A stretch of 64,000 nt of DNA, taken from Antedon mediterranea. Its lineage: Eukaryota; Echinodermata; Crinoidea; Comatulida; Antedonidae. Positions 13,073 to 26,400 of the stretch are shown piece after piece (position 1 is the stretch's first letter; each line of letters begins with the position of its first letter). A program made the position numbers and the translations under genes. Location: assembly GCF_964355755.1 (NCBI RefSeq), contig NC_092674.1, forward strand, positions 25,718,001 to 25,782,000. The letters run 5' to 3'. The notes under the pieces are model-generated. The model was not told the DNA's origin. It did no database searches and saw only the letters and a list, made by a program, of their open reading frames with translations.

Positions 13073-13166
13073 TTGGAGGTTGTTATGAAAGAAAACATCA
13101 TGGACTTCATTCGCCTCGAATGATTGCAACCTTTGAACAAATTGTGTGAATTGATTAAGTATTTAT
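13073..13166 (-). other. Tentative sixth exon of the GAF-like gene
   Basis: On the minus strand, 13166-13073 lies between an acceptor-like ACCAAG and a consensus donor (CCAA then GTAAGA). It is open in the phase left by the preceding exon, and an alternative acceptor at 13130/13131 keeps the same frame. The product is Lys/Ser/Met-rich without a recognisable motif. The frame is also open upstream of the acceptor, so this could be a chance ORF. Confidence 0.25.
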
Positions 13167-13460
13167 CTTGGTAATTAAAGAAACTAAATGAACATGGGAC
13201 ACAGTAATTCCACTTCGTATTTGATTTCAACCTTTGATCGGTGCCAGAAATTTTCATATACTGTACAGTACTCACATTAAGTTGTTTTTATAGGTCACTA
13301 CGATAAAATATAATCTGCATACTATAGTACATAGTCTACATGAATGTTTTGAACAGGCTGGAAAATTCAATGAGAACTGTGTGAAAAACCTGTCAAAATT
13401 GTTGAGAAGGTTTCTTGGCAATACTGGAGCGTCTAGATTTATACCACTTTGGAAGGTGTT

Positions 13461-13584
13461 AAGCTCCGTTTACACTATCAAACTTTATGTGACAAAAAAA
13501 TGTAATGATGTCATACCTCTACTATATTTGGGCAGATGACACTTCTATTTGTCAAACTAGTTTGATATAGTGTAGATAGAGATT
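13461..13584. mobile_element. MITE-A copy 4 (short)
   Basis: The left end is AAGCTCCGTTTACACTATCA and the right end is GATATAGTGTAGATAGAG. Flanking GGTGTTAA and TTAACACC extend the inverted symmetry by eight bases on each side. Confidence 0.8.
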
Positions 13585-13751
13585 AACACCTGGTATAAAT
13601 TTACAATTGGGTTTGGCGGGCATAAAACACAGAATTAATCAATGACATGGGAAGGTAAGTGAATATAGGAATGCAAGGCATCAACATAGATGTGACCCAA
13701 ACAAATAAATTATAACCAGATCCTGGATCACCTGTAAGAGTAAATGTAGAG

Positions 13752-13785
13752 GTGGGGGGTGGGGGATGGGGGATAATGGGGGTGG
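13752..13785 (+). other. G-run cluster, possible G-quadruplex
   Basis: Four runs of five or six guanines are separated by short spacers, followed by an A-run. In form this satisfies the usual quadruplex rule. It lies in a presumed intron, or beyond the gene, on the strand opposite to the GAF-like gene. Confidence 0.6.
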
Positions 13786-14474
13786 TAAAAAAAAAAGAAC
13801 AACCGGACTAGAACCAGTTACAGTTCAGTATAGTATAGTATAAATATACATTATAGTACAGTATTATTTGTAAATTAGTAACTTTTTTTAGATCAAACAA
13901 ACAAACAAACAAATGATATTTAATTTGACGGTAAACCTTAGTTACAACCTGGTGCTGTCAATTCTCCTTGACAGGTAGACAAGATTTTCAAATACAGGTA
14001 AGGGTTTTATTTACGTCAATAAATTAATTATCACTATATGTTGTAATAGAAATCAGAATAACAAATAAATGTAAATTGAGCCTCTCAGTCATAAATAACA
14101 TTTTTAGAAAAGCCTTTTGTGCACAAATGTGATATTATTAGCCCAGACGAATGAATTTAAAGCTTTTACGAAAGATTAACACTTTCTTTCTGGCTGTTTT
14201 TATTTATACTATTTTGATTTAGATTTTTGCCAATTTATTTTGTATCTCCATTGAGATCTAGCCACTAATAAAAACAGCACTGTTATTTTTTGAGTGCTTA
14301 TTTTAATTTGTATCGCCATTGAGATCCAGCCACTGATACCCACAGCATTTTCATTTTTTCAGTGCTTATTTTATTTTATCTCCGTTGTGATCCAGCGACT
14401 GATACGCACATCATCAGCTTTTCAGAATTTTCCTTTGCATTTATAAAATATGATATTGCATGTATAGTACTTAC

Positions 14475-17400
14475 ATGTTTTGAAAAAGTAAACAAGCATT
14501 TCTGATGTAACTCTGAAGGTGTAGCACATATAACCTGTGAATAAAATAATACGTTGTTAAATAATAATAAAATGATACGATGATATGAACAATATAGTCA
14601 GAGAAAATGTTATATCAAAGGGGATTAGTTATTGTATACTGCATACCTCAGGAGAAGAATTGAATAATTATAATAAAGAAATATATCAGCGCGTATTGTG
14701 AAAAAAATAATATTAAAACAAATAAACGGTACCCGAGGATAGGCAGCATAATAATAAACAGAATTACAAAATAGGTTTACATAACATTACATGAGATAAC
14801 TACAGGTCGTATGCTGTGTATGGATTTTTGTCTTGTATGCCAATAAGGCAATAATTGTTGAATTTTCCAATTGATTAGTTAAACTAAAATACAATTAGCT
14901 TCAGTGAATTCTACTGATGATTGTATGAATGGTTACTTAATATTACAAAATAAGCAATTGAGGGGGCTATTTAAATGTACCCTGGATCACCATATTATGG
15001 GCTATATTGTTGATACGGCATCATCTAAACGTAGACATGCATCTTTGCATTAACAATCTGCGTCATGATAGCACTTGTGGGTTTTTTTTGCACAAACACC
15101 ATTGGTTTAGAGTCAGCGTCCACTCCATATCTGTCTCCATTATATCTTAAAACTCTGTATACACTATCAAACTTTGTGACATAAAAATGTGATGTGCCCA
15201 TATATAGATTTGATGATGTCATATCACTACCATATTTGGGCAATCACTACCATATCTGGGCAAATCAAACTTTTTTGGTTTGTTAGTTTGATCATGGAGG
15301 TTTATACCTCCATGGTTTGATAGTGTAGACAGAGCTTTTTTTTATGGAATAATAAATTAGGAAATTTTACCACAATGATAGCAAGAACGTTCTTGGATAA
15401 TTCACTGACTGATGGGCAACAAACAACTGAAATGAAACCAGAAAAAAATATATGGATTATTTGATACATTGATGAAATATAATTTAATTTAATAATAAAT
15501 CGTAAAATTTTTTGATAGGTTTGCCATCATCAGCATCCTCAATATAAAGTATGCAAGCTAGACATCCTGAAGTTGGTCATTTGCTATAAGCTATATCTAC
15601 ACTATCAAAACTTTATGTGACAAAAAAGTGTGATGTGCCCATACTGTATATGGAAATGATGATGTCATAGTGTCATTGACAAAAATGGGAACATCAAACT
15701 TTAAAAAAACATCAACAAGTAAAAGGCATTTTTTTCAAACAAGTTTGATAGTGCAGACAGAGCTTTAGTGGTAAATTGAACTGTCTACACTATCAAACTA
15801 GTAGTGGCCATAGTGTTACTGTAAAGTGTCCCATTAACCCATCAAGGCCCAAACATAATTTTATTGTTAATAAAAAATTTTTACCAAGTTTGTATTACTT
15901 ATTACACATACATGAATCAGTTCCATATGTTAATTTGAGCCCTTTTGACCTTTGACCCTGTTTTGGGTAATGGGTCATATATGTCCCAATGGGTTATAAT
16001 AGACAACAAATCATTTTTTTTAACAGCAAAATATTTATTGACATTTCCAAAAAAAGATCAAAAAATCACATCATAAGTTTCAGTAAAAAGATTTGTTATG
16101 CTATTTACAATTTTACACATCCAAATTCTGATTAATAAACAAAAATTGTGATTGTTCTATTGTTATTGTATTGATACAATTATGAAAAGTCTATTTTTGT
16201 GGTATTCTCTAAAGCAATTCCTCTTCTCTGTAAAGCAAAGAGCTACTTTGCATTTTTCAAATGTTGTATCTGTCTTGTTGACTTTACAGATAGCACAACG
16301 ACGGCGTTTTTCATCTTTTAGTGGCCAATGGGCAACCTTATCCAACCTTACATCGTCGTTTGCAAGTGGGCGTTTTTGTTGACGCTTTACAGGTTGAATA
16401 TTAGCTGCAACTGAAGTTGATGGTCTGCATGGTTTTTTAGTGTTTATTTGAATGAGTGTTTGTGCAACTATTGCTTGAAACTTCCTTTGATTCAAAATTG
16501 AGTTCTTTGCGACGCCTACTTCTTTGCATTCCCGGCGATATAGAAGCCAAGCATTCACAAGGGCTATGTACACACCTTGCCAAAACAAATACAGATACCA
16601 ACGCTTTGAAATGATGTGATATTTGTATCTGGCAATGCAAGCATCCATTAAGTCAACTCCTCCCATATGGGTATTATACCGGCTTACAATAGATGGTCTT
16701 GTAACCTCTACAAATTCATTTTTCCCTTTGTCCCAGCCTTGTCTGTTGGTTCAACGCCAGCATAAATTGAAATTAAAGTTACTCGTTTTGTGTCCAACCA
16801 GCTAACAACTACTACATTACTCGACTCTTCTACTCTCCAGTCACATGCTCCCCTTCCTTTTTTTCTGCATTTCCTTTTCTTACATGAGATTGCTACCGGC
16901 AAGACGATTTCCGCGCAAAATTATGTTGGCGATTACTATAAAAAAAAAATATAATAAAAAATGACAATTATAAATTAGACACAATAAAAATAATAATTTT
17001 ATAAGAAAATAATACTTTTTGAAAATGAATAATATGGTGTAGTATTTTTAAAGTCATAATAAGATCTAACATTCTATAAATTATTGACATATGAACTTGG
17101 ATAATTATAACACAATACAAGCATGGTGACCCATTGGGACATATATGACCCATGTTCCACAACATAGAGGGCCATAGGGACATATGTCCCCATTTTTTAA
17201 AACGCCTACCAAATAAAAAATTTAAGTAATATAACTTATTTTTTGTAATAATCATGATCTATAAAGTCTATTGATAATATCTATCTAGTTTTTAAAACAA
17301 ATAACACAATATTTTAGGTGTTATAGGCTTTAGAAGATCCAAAGACAACGAAGCATGCTTACCTGCTTGAAGAAGCCATTGTGTAAACACTGTAACAAAA

Positions 17401-20400
17401 TACTCTAGGCTCAATTGACTTCCTGTTGATCTCAAACTGTGCCTTATCTGTCCCTATGGGTCTTGCAGTGATTTTTTTTGTTAAAACATTTGCCTAGTAA
17501 AATCACATGACTAAGTCATGTGACGGGTCAAATATGACCCCATGGGCCTTGATGGGTTAATAGAGATGTCTTAAGGCCCATTTACACTAGGACGATAACG
17601 ATCGACGATAAATATATAAGCATGCATTTTTTTAACATAAAACAAAAGAAATTAGAAAGGGTTTCGTTCTAGGACTATAGGATAATCATTTATGCTGTCT
17701 TTGATAAAATAATATTTTTAAAATTCCAAACAAATGACGTCATGATACATAAAAAACAATAAAATCGTTGTATTGTCACGATATTATTGCTCTTATACTA
17801 ATAATGACGTCATTTGATTGGACGTGTGAAAATATAATTTTCATCAAAGGAAGCATAGATGGTTATTCTATAGTTCTAGAATGAAAAGGTTTTATATTTC
17901 TTTTATTTTATGTATGAAAAATGCAAATTCATTTTCATTTCATTTCATTTATTTATTTCACTTCACAAATACTGTATATAAATATAAAGTGGAGGAGCCT
18001 AAAAGAAAGCAAAGCTTGTGGTGAATAGGCTCCTCAAAACAAAACAAATAAAATATAAATAATATAACACAATTAGAAACTCCAAAAAAAACAATTTAAC
18101 TACTATCTTTTCTCTAACAGATAAGTTTAACATGTTTAAAACTAAAAAAACAAGTAAAAAATAGATTATATAAATTATTGTCTATTATCATCGATCGTTA
18201 TCGTCCTAGTGTGAATGGGCCTTAAAAGAAAGGATTCTATTTTATATTATATAAAATATAGACAGCAGACAAATACAAGTATATTACTTACTGATAAAGT
18301 TATATGTCAATGTACCTCGAATAATAATTATGATACTGAGTGCAAAGATAAATGTACCTACGTACAGTACCATAGAGTCAATGGTTTATGAAACACAATA
18401 AAAGAGTGATGAATGACTTGTGAACACTTTGTCAAGCTTTAATTCACATAGTTCAACTCAACGTAGAATTTTGACACTTTGACATGGTGTACCTGTATGT
18501 TTACTTTGAATATTATTTTACTTGGCTACATTTTTTTCACTCCCAAAATGCGAGATGAAAAACCATGCTAAAACAGTTGTTTTAATTGAGGAAGTCAATG
18601 CACTTTTATTGCAGTGCCATAGTTTAAGTACATAGACAAGACTAGATAGTTGAACTACTAAGTATTGCAAGAAATAATATTGATAGTTAGCCACACCAGA
18701 TGCTTGAATCTGAGGGAGGTATATGCATATTTTATGTTTACCTTCTTGGTAGAATGTTATAACACATATTTCTATATTTCTGTAGTTAAAATCTCTTTTT
18801 TGACACTACATGTATTTAAAGGGTCTTTCACACCTGTTCTGGCACGGTTCCGGTCTGGTGAATCGAACGTCAATGTTTCGTTTTCACGACGCTCCTCCAC
18901 GCAGCTTTTCGCCAATCGATAAGCGCTTACCCGTGTGAAAACAAAACTTTGAAGTTCGATTGGATTTGCCAGCGCCAAACCGGAACCGTGCCGGAACAGG
19001 AGGAAAAGATCATTTAAGGGGACACTTTCGTGTGAAATGAATGAAGGACAAAATATGTTTTATAACACTATGGTGAAGACCCTATTCTGGGGACAATTGC
19101 TGGCATAGGTTTTGTGTTGTCTATTTGTCCTCTTTAATAAGGCTTTTATTTTCTGTATTCCATGGCTTTTAATCTCACTTAATCATTTAAAAATAAGTCT
19201 TGCTCTCAAAAACTTGTTTAGCCTGCTCTACACATCCACCCCTAGATAAATTTATCAGGGGGTTTTCCCACAGCAAATATAAATTCTTTAGATCAATGCA
19301 CGGTTTCAAATGTATTATTAGAAGAACATTTCATTGAAAAACCTTTTCTTCATAACTAATGGACTTGTGTATTTATTATTCAGAAGATAAGCAGAGATTT
19401 TACAAGGACAATATTTAATTGATTTAAGTAATAGAATTCAAATGAAAAGAGTACAGGCATTTTAAGAATTGTTGAAAAACTGAAATAGACAGTTAGTTAA
19501 AATGAAACTCTATATAATCCTACATTAAAAGTAAAGAAAAAAAATCATTTACACTACAGTCTGTGAGTCACAAATCATAAATGTGATAATAAAAATAAAT
19601 TAAGGAATGATTTTAATTCCATTCAGATAAAGTAATAATTATCAAAATAAATTATCATCTTCACTAAAAGTTCAAGTAAAATCTAGCCTACAGTAGCTCA
19701 ATAGGAATTTAGCAATGACTCCTACCTACAGCAGCAAGTAGGGAAATCTATCTACTTGGCTAAGGCCTAAAATAATCATTTCTTCAGTAGATCCCCTCTT
19801 CCACATTTGGTTTAAAGTCTTTCATTCTCTTTTGCTAAAAAAAGAAGCTCCTTGTAAAAAGCCTGCTTACAGACTTAACTACCTGATACATGTAGATATT
19901 CTACAGAAAGATCTAGTCCTACTAGTATTAAAATTTAATCTGAATATGGTTTTGTCGTGAAAAAGATATTGCACACGCATAAATGCAGTTTCTATAAATT
20001 ATTTAATGTATTTTATAAAGTATTAGAATATTATTTATGACTATGGCAATTCAAGTCATAAATCACATTGGTAAATGTCACAAAATTGATCCGGTTTTTC
20101 ACTTACAAATATTCTATGATCGATATTGCTTGAAAAATATGAATACACTTTTTTTAAATTGAGCTGGGATTGTCTTGGAAATTTTAAGTTAAAAGTGTCT
20201 AGATGTATAGAATGAGAGTATTAGTGGTTAGACTATCCCTGCATGATATCTTACAAGTACTTGCACATTTGTATACTTTTTTAAATGTCACAAATTACAA
20301 TGTGATCTGTTGGCAAAAATTGCGGTGGTGACAACTGCAGCGGTGACAAAGTGGTGAGAATTGCAGTGGTGAGAATTGCGGTGGTAACAATTGCGGTGGT

Positions 20401-23400
20401 GAGAATTGCGGTGGTGAGAATTGCGGTGGTGACAATGCTGTGGTGACAATTGCAGTGGTGACAATTTTAGTGGTAACAATGCAGTGGTGAAAACTGCAGT
20501 GGTGACAATTGCAATGGTGACAATTGCAATGGTGACAATTGCAGTGGTGACAATTGCAATGGTGACAATTGCAGTAGTGACAATTAAAATGGTGACAATT
20601 GCAGTAGTGACAATTGCAGTGGTGACAATTGCAATGGTGACAATTGCAATGGTGACATTTGCAGTAGTGACAATTGCAATGGTGACAATTGCAGAAGTGA
20701 CATATGCAATGGTTAGAATTTCAGTGGTGACAATTGCAATGGTGAAAATTGCAGTAGTGACACAAACGGATTCAACGTAAATTCACCACTGGATGGAAGA
20801 CTAGAGAAACATATTCTGCCTTTATTTTAGTTTTCTGATGCCTGAAATGTTGCACTCCGAAATATCATTTTAGAATTATTGAAGGGTAGAAAGTGAAGCC
20901 AATTTTCCACTAGGCGAATTTGTACGTGCACATCCAACGATTCGATGAGAAAAAAAACGCCTACTCTCTTTCCACTATATGAGCAAATAGCTGCGACGTT
21001 CCTCGCATGGTTGCTGAGCATTTCGATTCGTATGAGTGCTCATGAAAGCGTCATAGTTCATTTCTGCGACGTTCATGTTACTCGCGTGGTTGCTGAGCAT
21101 TTCGATTCGCATGAGTGCTCATGAAAGCGTCATAGTTCATTTTTCTGAGCTCCGATTGGTTGCGCAATATTTTGCTTCGCAAAAAGTAGAAACAATTCGA
21201 ACTAGTAAATTTCGCTGAAGCGAAAAATCAAAGGAACTAGTATTCGTCGAAGAAGGAAGTACAGTACAGGTATGACAGACAGAAACTTGAATACGTACTG
21301 TATGCGCATAGCAGCATGACGCTTTTGATTCGCCTATTGGAAAATCGGCTTTAGTCATGCTCCTGCACATCCAGGTGGGCAAAAATAGCTACAGTACAGT
21401 AGGGAGATCGTTCTGCTGGACCTAGGCACTGGAACATCTACTTTCAAACATTACTGTAGATAGACACTAATTATTATTTGACAACTTTAAGAAGTCATTA
21501 CTAAAATCTCACATATTCTGATCTCTTTTTAGCAATGATAATTGAAATGGTGACTTATACAAATGGAATGATTGATGTTTCTGCTGCATCCTCAAACATA
21601 GTTTTCTTTTTAAATTAACAACCTCATGGCTGTTCCAGTTCTTCTCTTCATTACCCAAAATGATATGCCCTGTTTCTGCTGCCAAATAAAATGTATACCA
21701 GTTTTCGTATAAAAACAACATTTTAAATACTTTATACCGACAGTCGAAACAGCCAAAATGTTGTTTATCGACACAAATGAAGACATAGCAGACTAGAGTG
21801 ATTTTTTTTTACAGAAATCAGGTTAGTAATAATAACTAAATCAAGATAGCGTGCAAGGACAATATATTTTTGCTTAATTTGTTCAAAGTACTAAAATTGA
21901 GCAATTACTATAACAATTTATTTTTTTAATAACGAACAAATCAGTAATTAGTACAAGCAATGCAAATACATACAGCATTTGGAATAAGTTATTATGTGAG
22001 ATAGAAAAAAAAACACATAAATCTTATTAAAACGAACAAAAACTAATTAATCAAAAAAATAACACACACACAGGAGACAATTACATGTACTAATACTAAA
22101 ATAATACACTAATAAATTTTTGTAAACTGACTCAATAAAATCAAAAATTAAACTTTAAAGATGTATTGTCACCCAAAAACATGAAAAATAAAGATGAATA
22201 AAATCAGATTTTAAATTTTTTTTTTTATCCAGTTCTTGGTCAAAGATACAAGATACAAGATACAAGAAAACTTTATTCATCCCAACTTGGGAAATTGTGT
22301 TGCTGTCTAATAACAATGCCGTATTTAAAAGAGAAATGATAGGCCTAATACATAAATTAAAAGAGAAATGATAGGCCTAATACATAAATTAAAAGAGAAA
22401 TGATAGGCCTAATACATAAATTAAAAGAGAAATGATAGGCCTAATACATAAATTAAAAGAGAAATGATATGCCTAATACATAAAAAGTGAAGAACTATTA
22501 TGTGACATTAACATCGCATATTAAAAAAAAACTATTTTATTTTATATCAGATACTTGTCAAATTTTCTCTACAGTTAATTTAAACACAAGCAAACATGTT
22601 TTAAACAAATGTGAACTTTCTACAAAAAAAAACACGGATTTGCTATTAAACACATACAAATGAACGTGGCCGAAACATCTTTAAAAAAGTGAACATCTTG
22701 AATAAAAAAAAGTCAGTGAGTGTGTTGTGAAGCATCATAGCTATTACATCTATTTAAAATGGAGTCTGCATTCTTAAAACATGTCTGGAAGTAAAATTAA
22801 GTCTTATTTTCACCAGGTTCAACCTACTTCTTCGTTTTTGTAATTACTGTAAGTATGGAACATATAAACATCTCATTTTATTTTTCTTTATGCTTGTAAA
22901 ATTCGACAAGACAAATTACTTTACATACGACAGAATGTATTTATATATTTTTTTTCCCACAAAATCTATGAATATTTTATGACTGATTATGTTTGGTATT
23001 ACGGTTTAACTACTCAGACAAAAATACATTAAAAAATGTTCCTATTGAATTTTGGTCTTTCTTGAAAAACTCACAATGAATTTCATGAAGAATGAAACAA
23101 CATCCAATCATGAATTTTTCCATTTAAGACAATGTATTTTTGTCTGAAATATGATTAATTTTGTATGCAAATTTGATACAGAATACTGAAAATGCTTTAT
23201 TATAAAAGTTATCTACTTTTTTATGACTATTTAGAGACACTGTACTCTTGTTAAATGTCGCTATAATTTGATTTGATTTTATTCAGGTTTCAACATAAAA
23301 TTACAAGACAAATATTAAAAATACAAAATGAAACCAGGAATTGCACAGAATACAAGAAACCAAGGATAGCCCATAAAGTTGAAAAAACATCTTATTTCTA

Positions 23401-26400
23401 TTGGGGTCCTATTATTATACAGTAATAATATAATACTGTGAGAGTTTGTCAAGAATGACAAATTTCAAATTGAAAACATTATTGTGAACCTGATAATGAT
23501 ATTAGTATGAATAGTTCATTGTATGACGAGTAAATAATGATTATTAATGCAAATGACGTAATTAGTATCATCAGACCTGCAGTATGATTAGGTGACAATT
23601 CGTACGAGGGAAATTTTGTAGTATGAAAAGTTCATGAGTAAATGTTGATTAATGCAAGTGACGTACATTCTGCAGACTATCATATGGTGTCTGAATACAC
23701 AAGTTAAGTTTTGTAGAAAAAATGAATAATTCTTGTTGGCAATCACATTATTTAGAAGTACCATAGAACCTCTATTAAAGGGACATCTTTGAGACCTAAC
23801 AGAGTATTCCCTGAATAGAATAGGGATTGGCCACAGTGTGAACTCATACAAAAATAATTTGTGTTGACAATTTAAAAATCACATTATTTAAAAGTACCAT
23901 AGAACCTCTATTAAAGGGACATCTTCCAGACCCCACAAAGCGTCCCCTGAATAGGGATTGGCCATAGTGTGAACTCATACAAAATAAATTCTTGTTGGCA
24001 ATTAATTAAAGGAATCACATTATTTAGAAGTACCATACTACCTCTAATAAAGGAGCATTTTTGAGACCCAACAAAGTGTTCCCTCATAGTGTGAACTCAT
24101 ACAAAATTGCTTGTTGGCAATTTAAAAACCACATTATTTAAAACTACTGTACCATAGAACCTCTATTAAAGGGACATCTTTGAGACCACAGAGTATTCCC
24201 TGAATAGAATAGGGATGGCCACAGTGTGAACTCATACAAAAAAAGTTTGTGTTGGCAATTTAAAAATCACATTATTTAAAAGTGTACCATACTGTAAAAC
24301 GTCTATTAAAGCTTGGTTCCCACTAGAACGTAACGCAACGCAAGCGTTTTAACCAATGACAAGCGAAGTTATAGACAGTTTAGCAATCATCAAGCGAATA
24401 AGCCATCGCTTGTGATTGGTCAATTCATTTGCGTTGCGTTACGTCCTTGTGTTGCGTCGCTAGTGGGAACCACGCTTAAAGGAACATCTTTGAGAGAGAC
24501 CCAACAAAGTGTTCCCTGAATAGGGATTGGCCATAGGTGACAATTTAGTCATCACATTATTTAGTACAGTAAGGGGACGCTTTCAGGATCCAACAAAGCA
24601 TTCCTGGGTTTTTCCCTGAATAGGGGTTGGCCACAATGTGAAAACATACATTTTCCTATGTTCATTTCACCGAATATGGGTGTCACTAAAGGAAGGTTTT
24701 TACCGTATTCATAGTGGGATTGTGGCTTGGTAGTATTAGTATGGTTGCCTTCCATTACAAACCCTCAGTCTTTGGTTCAAATCCTGTAGTAAGTAATTGT
24801 ATTCCAATAATAAAAATGAGATTTATTGTACAGCATATAGTTTTCATAACTGTAAATGGTAAGCTAAAAACAGAGATGCACTGCACTGTACGTTTAGGAT
24901 ATTTTTGTACGTGTCGTTCATTGCGTACGGTTAAATTAAATTTAGTTGGATCTGAATCGCATCTTACTCAACCGTATTAGCACTTATTTGTCGACTCTTG
25001 ACCCACTCGACTTGTTGACCCACATATGACATATAGTTCAACAGAACAACGCAGGACATTTAATCTCCAGGAATTGGCATTACCATCAATCATGTCTAAT
25101 TAATTGTAACTTAATCGATTTATCCGATTCTAAACTCAACAACTTTTTCTAAGCATTATAACGTAATGACATTTGATACTATCTATATTCAGCAAAGTAG
25201 TAAAATTAATCATTGTTAATTCTGTCTTTCAATTTGATAAATGTGATGTAATTGAATATGGATTAAAACAAAAAACATGTCCTCAGAGCCCAACAATGTC
25301 ATTTTTTACAAAGAAAGACATTCTCACATTCATGCATTTATGAATACTGTTATAAAGCCAGGAACTACTACAGATGGCGCAATACTACAGTAGCGGAACG
25401 AATAGATTATGACAAATTAAAATGTAATGCCAGTTTTAAGATATAGAGGGCAGTATATTGATTTAAAAGAATATGCAGATTGTAAAACAATAAAACTACA
25501 GTTGAACCCTTCCTTGGGACATCCCTCTATTTATGGGACATCCCTCTATTAATGGGATACCCTCTATTAATGGGACATCCCTCTATTAATGGGACATCCC
25601 TCTATTAATGGGACATCCTTCTATTAATGGGACATCCCTCTATTAAGGGGACATCCCTCTATTAAGGGGACATCCCTCTATTAATGGGACATCCCTCTAT
25701 TAATGGGACACCTCTATTAATGGGACATCCCTCTATTAATGGGAAATCCCTCTATTAATGGGACACCCTCTATTAATGGGACATCCCTCTATTAATGCGA
25801 CATCCCTCTATTAATTGGACATCCCTCTATTAATGGGTCATCCCTTTATTAATGGGACATCCTTCTATCAAGGGGACACTTCTCTATCATGAGGACACCC
25901 CTTTATTAATGGGACATCCTTCTATCAAGGGGACACTTCTCTATTAATGGGACACTTCTCTATCATGAGGACACCCCTTTATTAATGGGACATCCTTCTA
26001 TCAAGGGGACACTTCTCTATCATGAGGACACCCCTTTATTAATGGGACATCCTTCTATCAAGGGGACACTTCTCTATCATGAGGACACCCCTTTATTAAT
26101 GGGACATCCTTCTATCAAGGGGACACTTCTCTATCATGAGGACACCCCTTTATTAATAGGACATCCTTCTATCAAGAGGACACTTCTCTATCATGAGGAC
26201 ACCCCTTTATTAACGGGACATCCTTCTATCAAGGGGACACTTCTCTATCATGAGGACACCCCTTTATTAATGGGACATCCTTCTATCAAGGGGACACTTC
26301 TCTATTAATGGGACACTTCTCTATCATGAGGACACCCCTCTATTAATGGGACATCCTTCTATCAAGGGGACACCCTCTATTAAGGGGACACTCCTCAATT

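Larger units (their letters stand above)
22153..22540. mobile_element. MITE-C copy 1, interrupted
   Basis: The left end TTAAAGATGTATTGTCACC and the segment TGAAAAATAAAGATGAATAA match the copy at 27614-27895. The match resumes with TATTATGTGACATTAA near 22497, after a LINE tail and a tandem repeat. The right inverted end is unclear. Confidence 0.55.

Noticed and set aside
20288-20780. His/Asn-rich and MVTIA-repeat ORFs on both strands
   Set aside because: The 15-bp unit keeps all such frames open automatically.
21509-21721. 70-codon minus ORF starting MLFLYENWYTFYLAAETG
   Set aside because: It looks protein-like in places, but no flanking exon, splice pair or family match could be recognised.
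25510-26340. Regular repeats resembling a CRISPR array
   Set aside because: Units are contiguous or nearly so, without unique spacers; the genome is eukaryotic with spliced genes.
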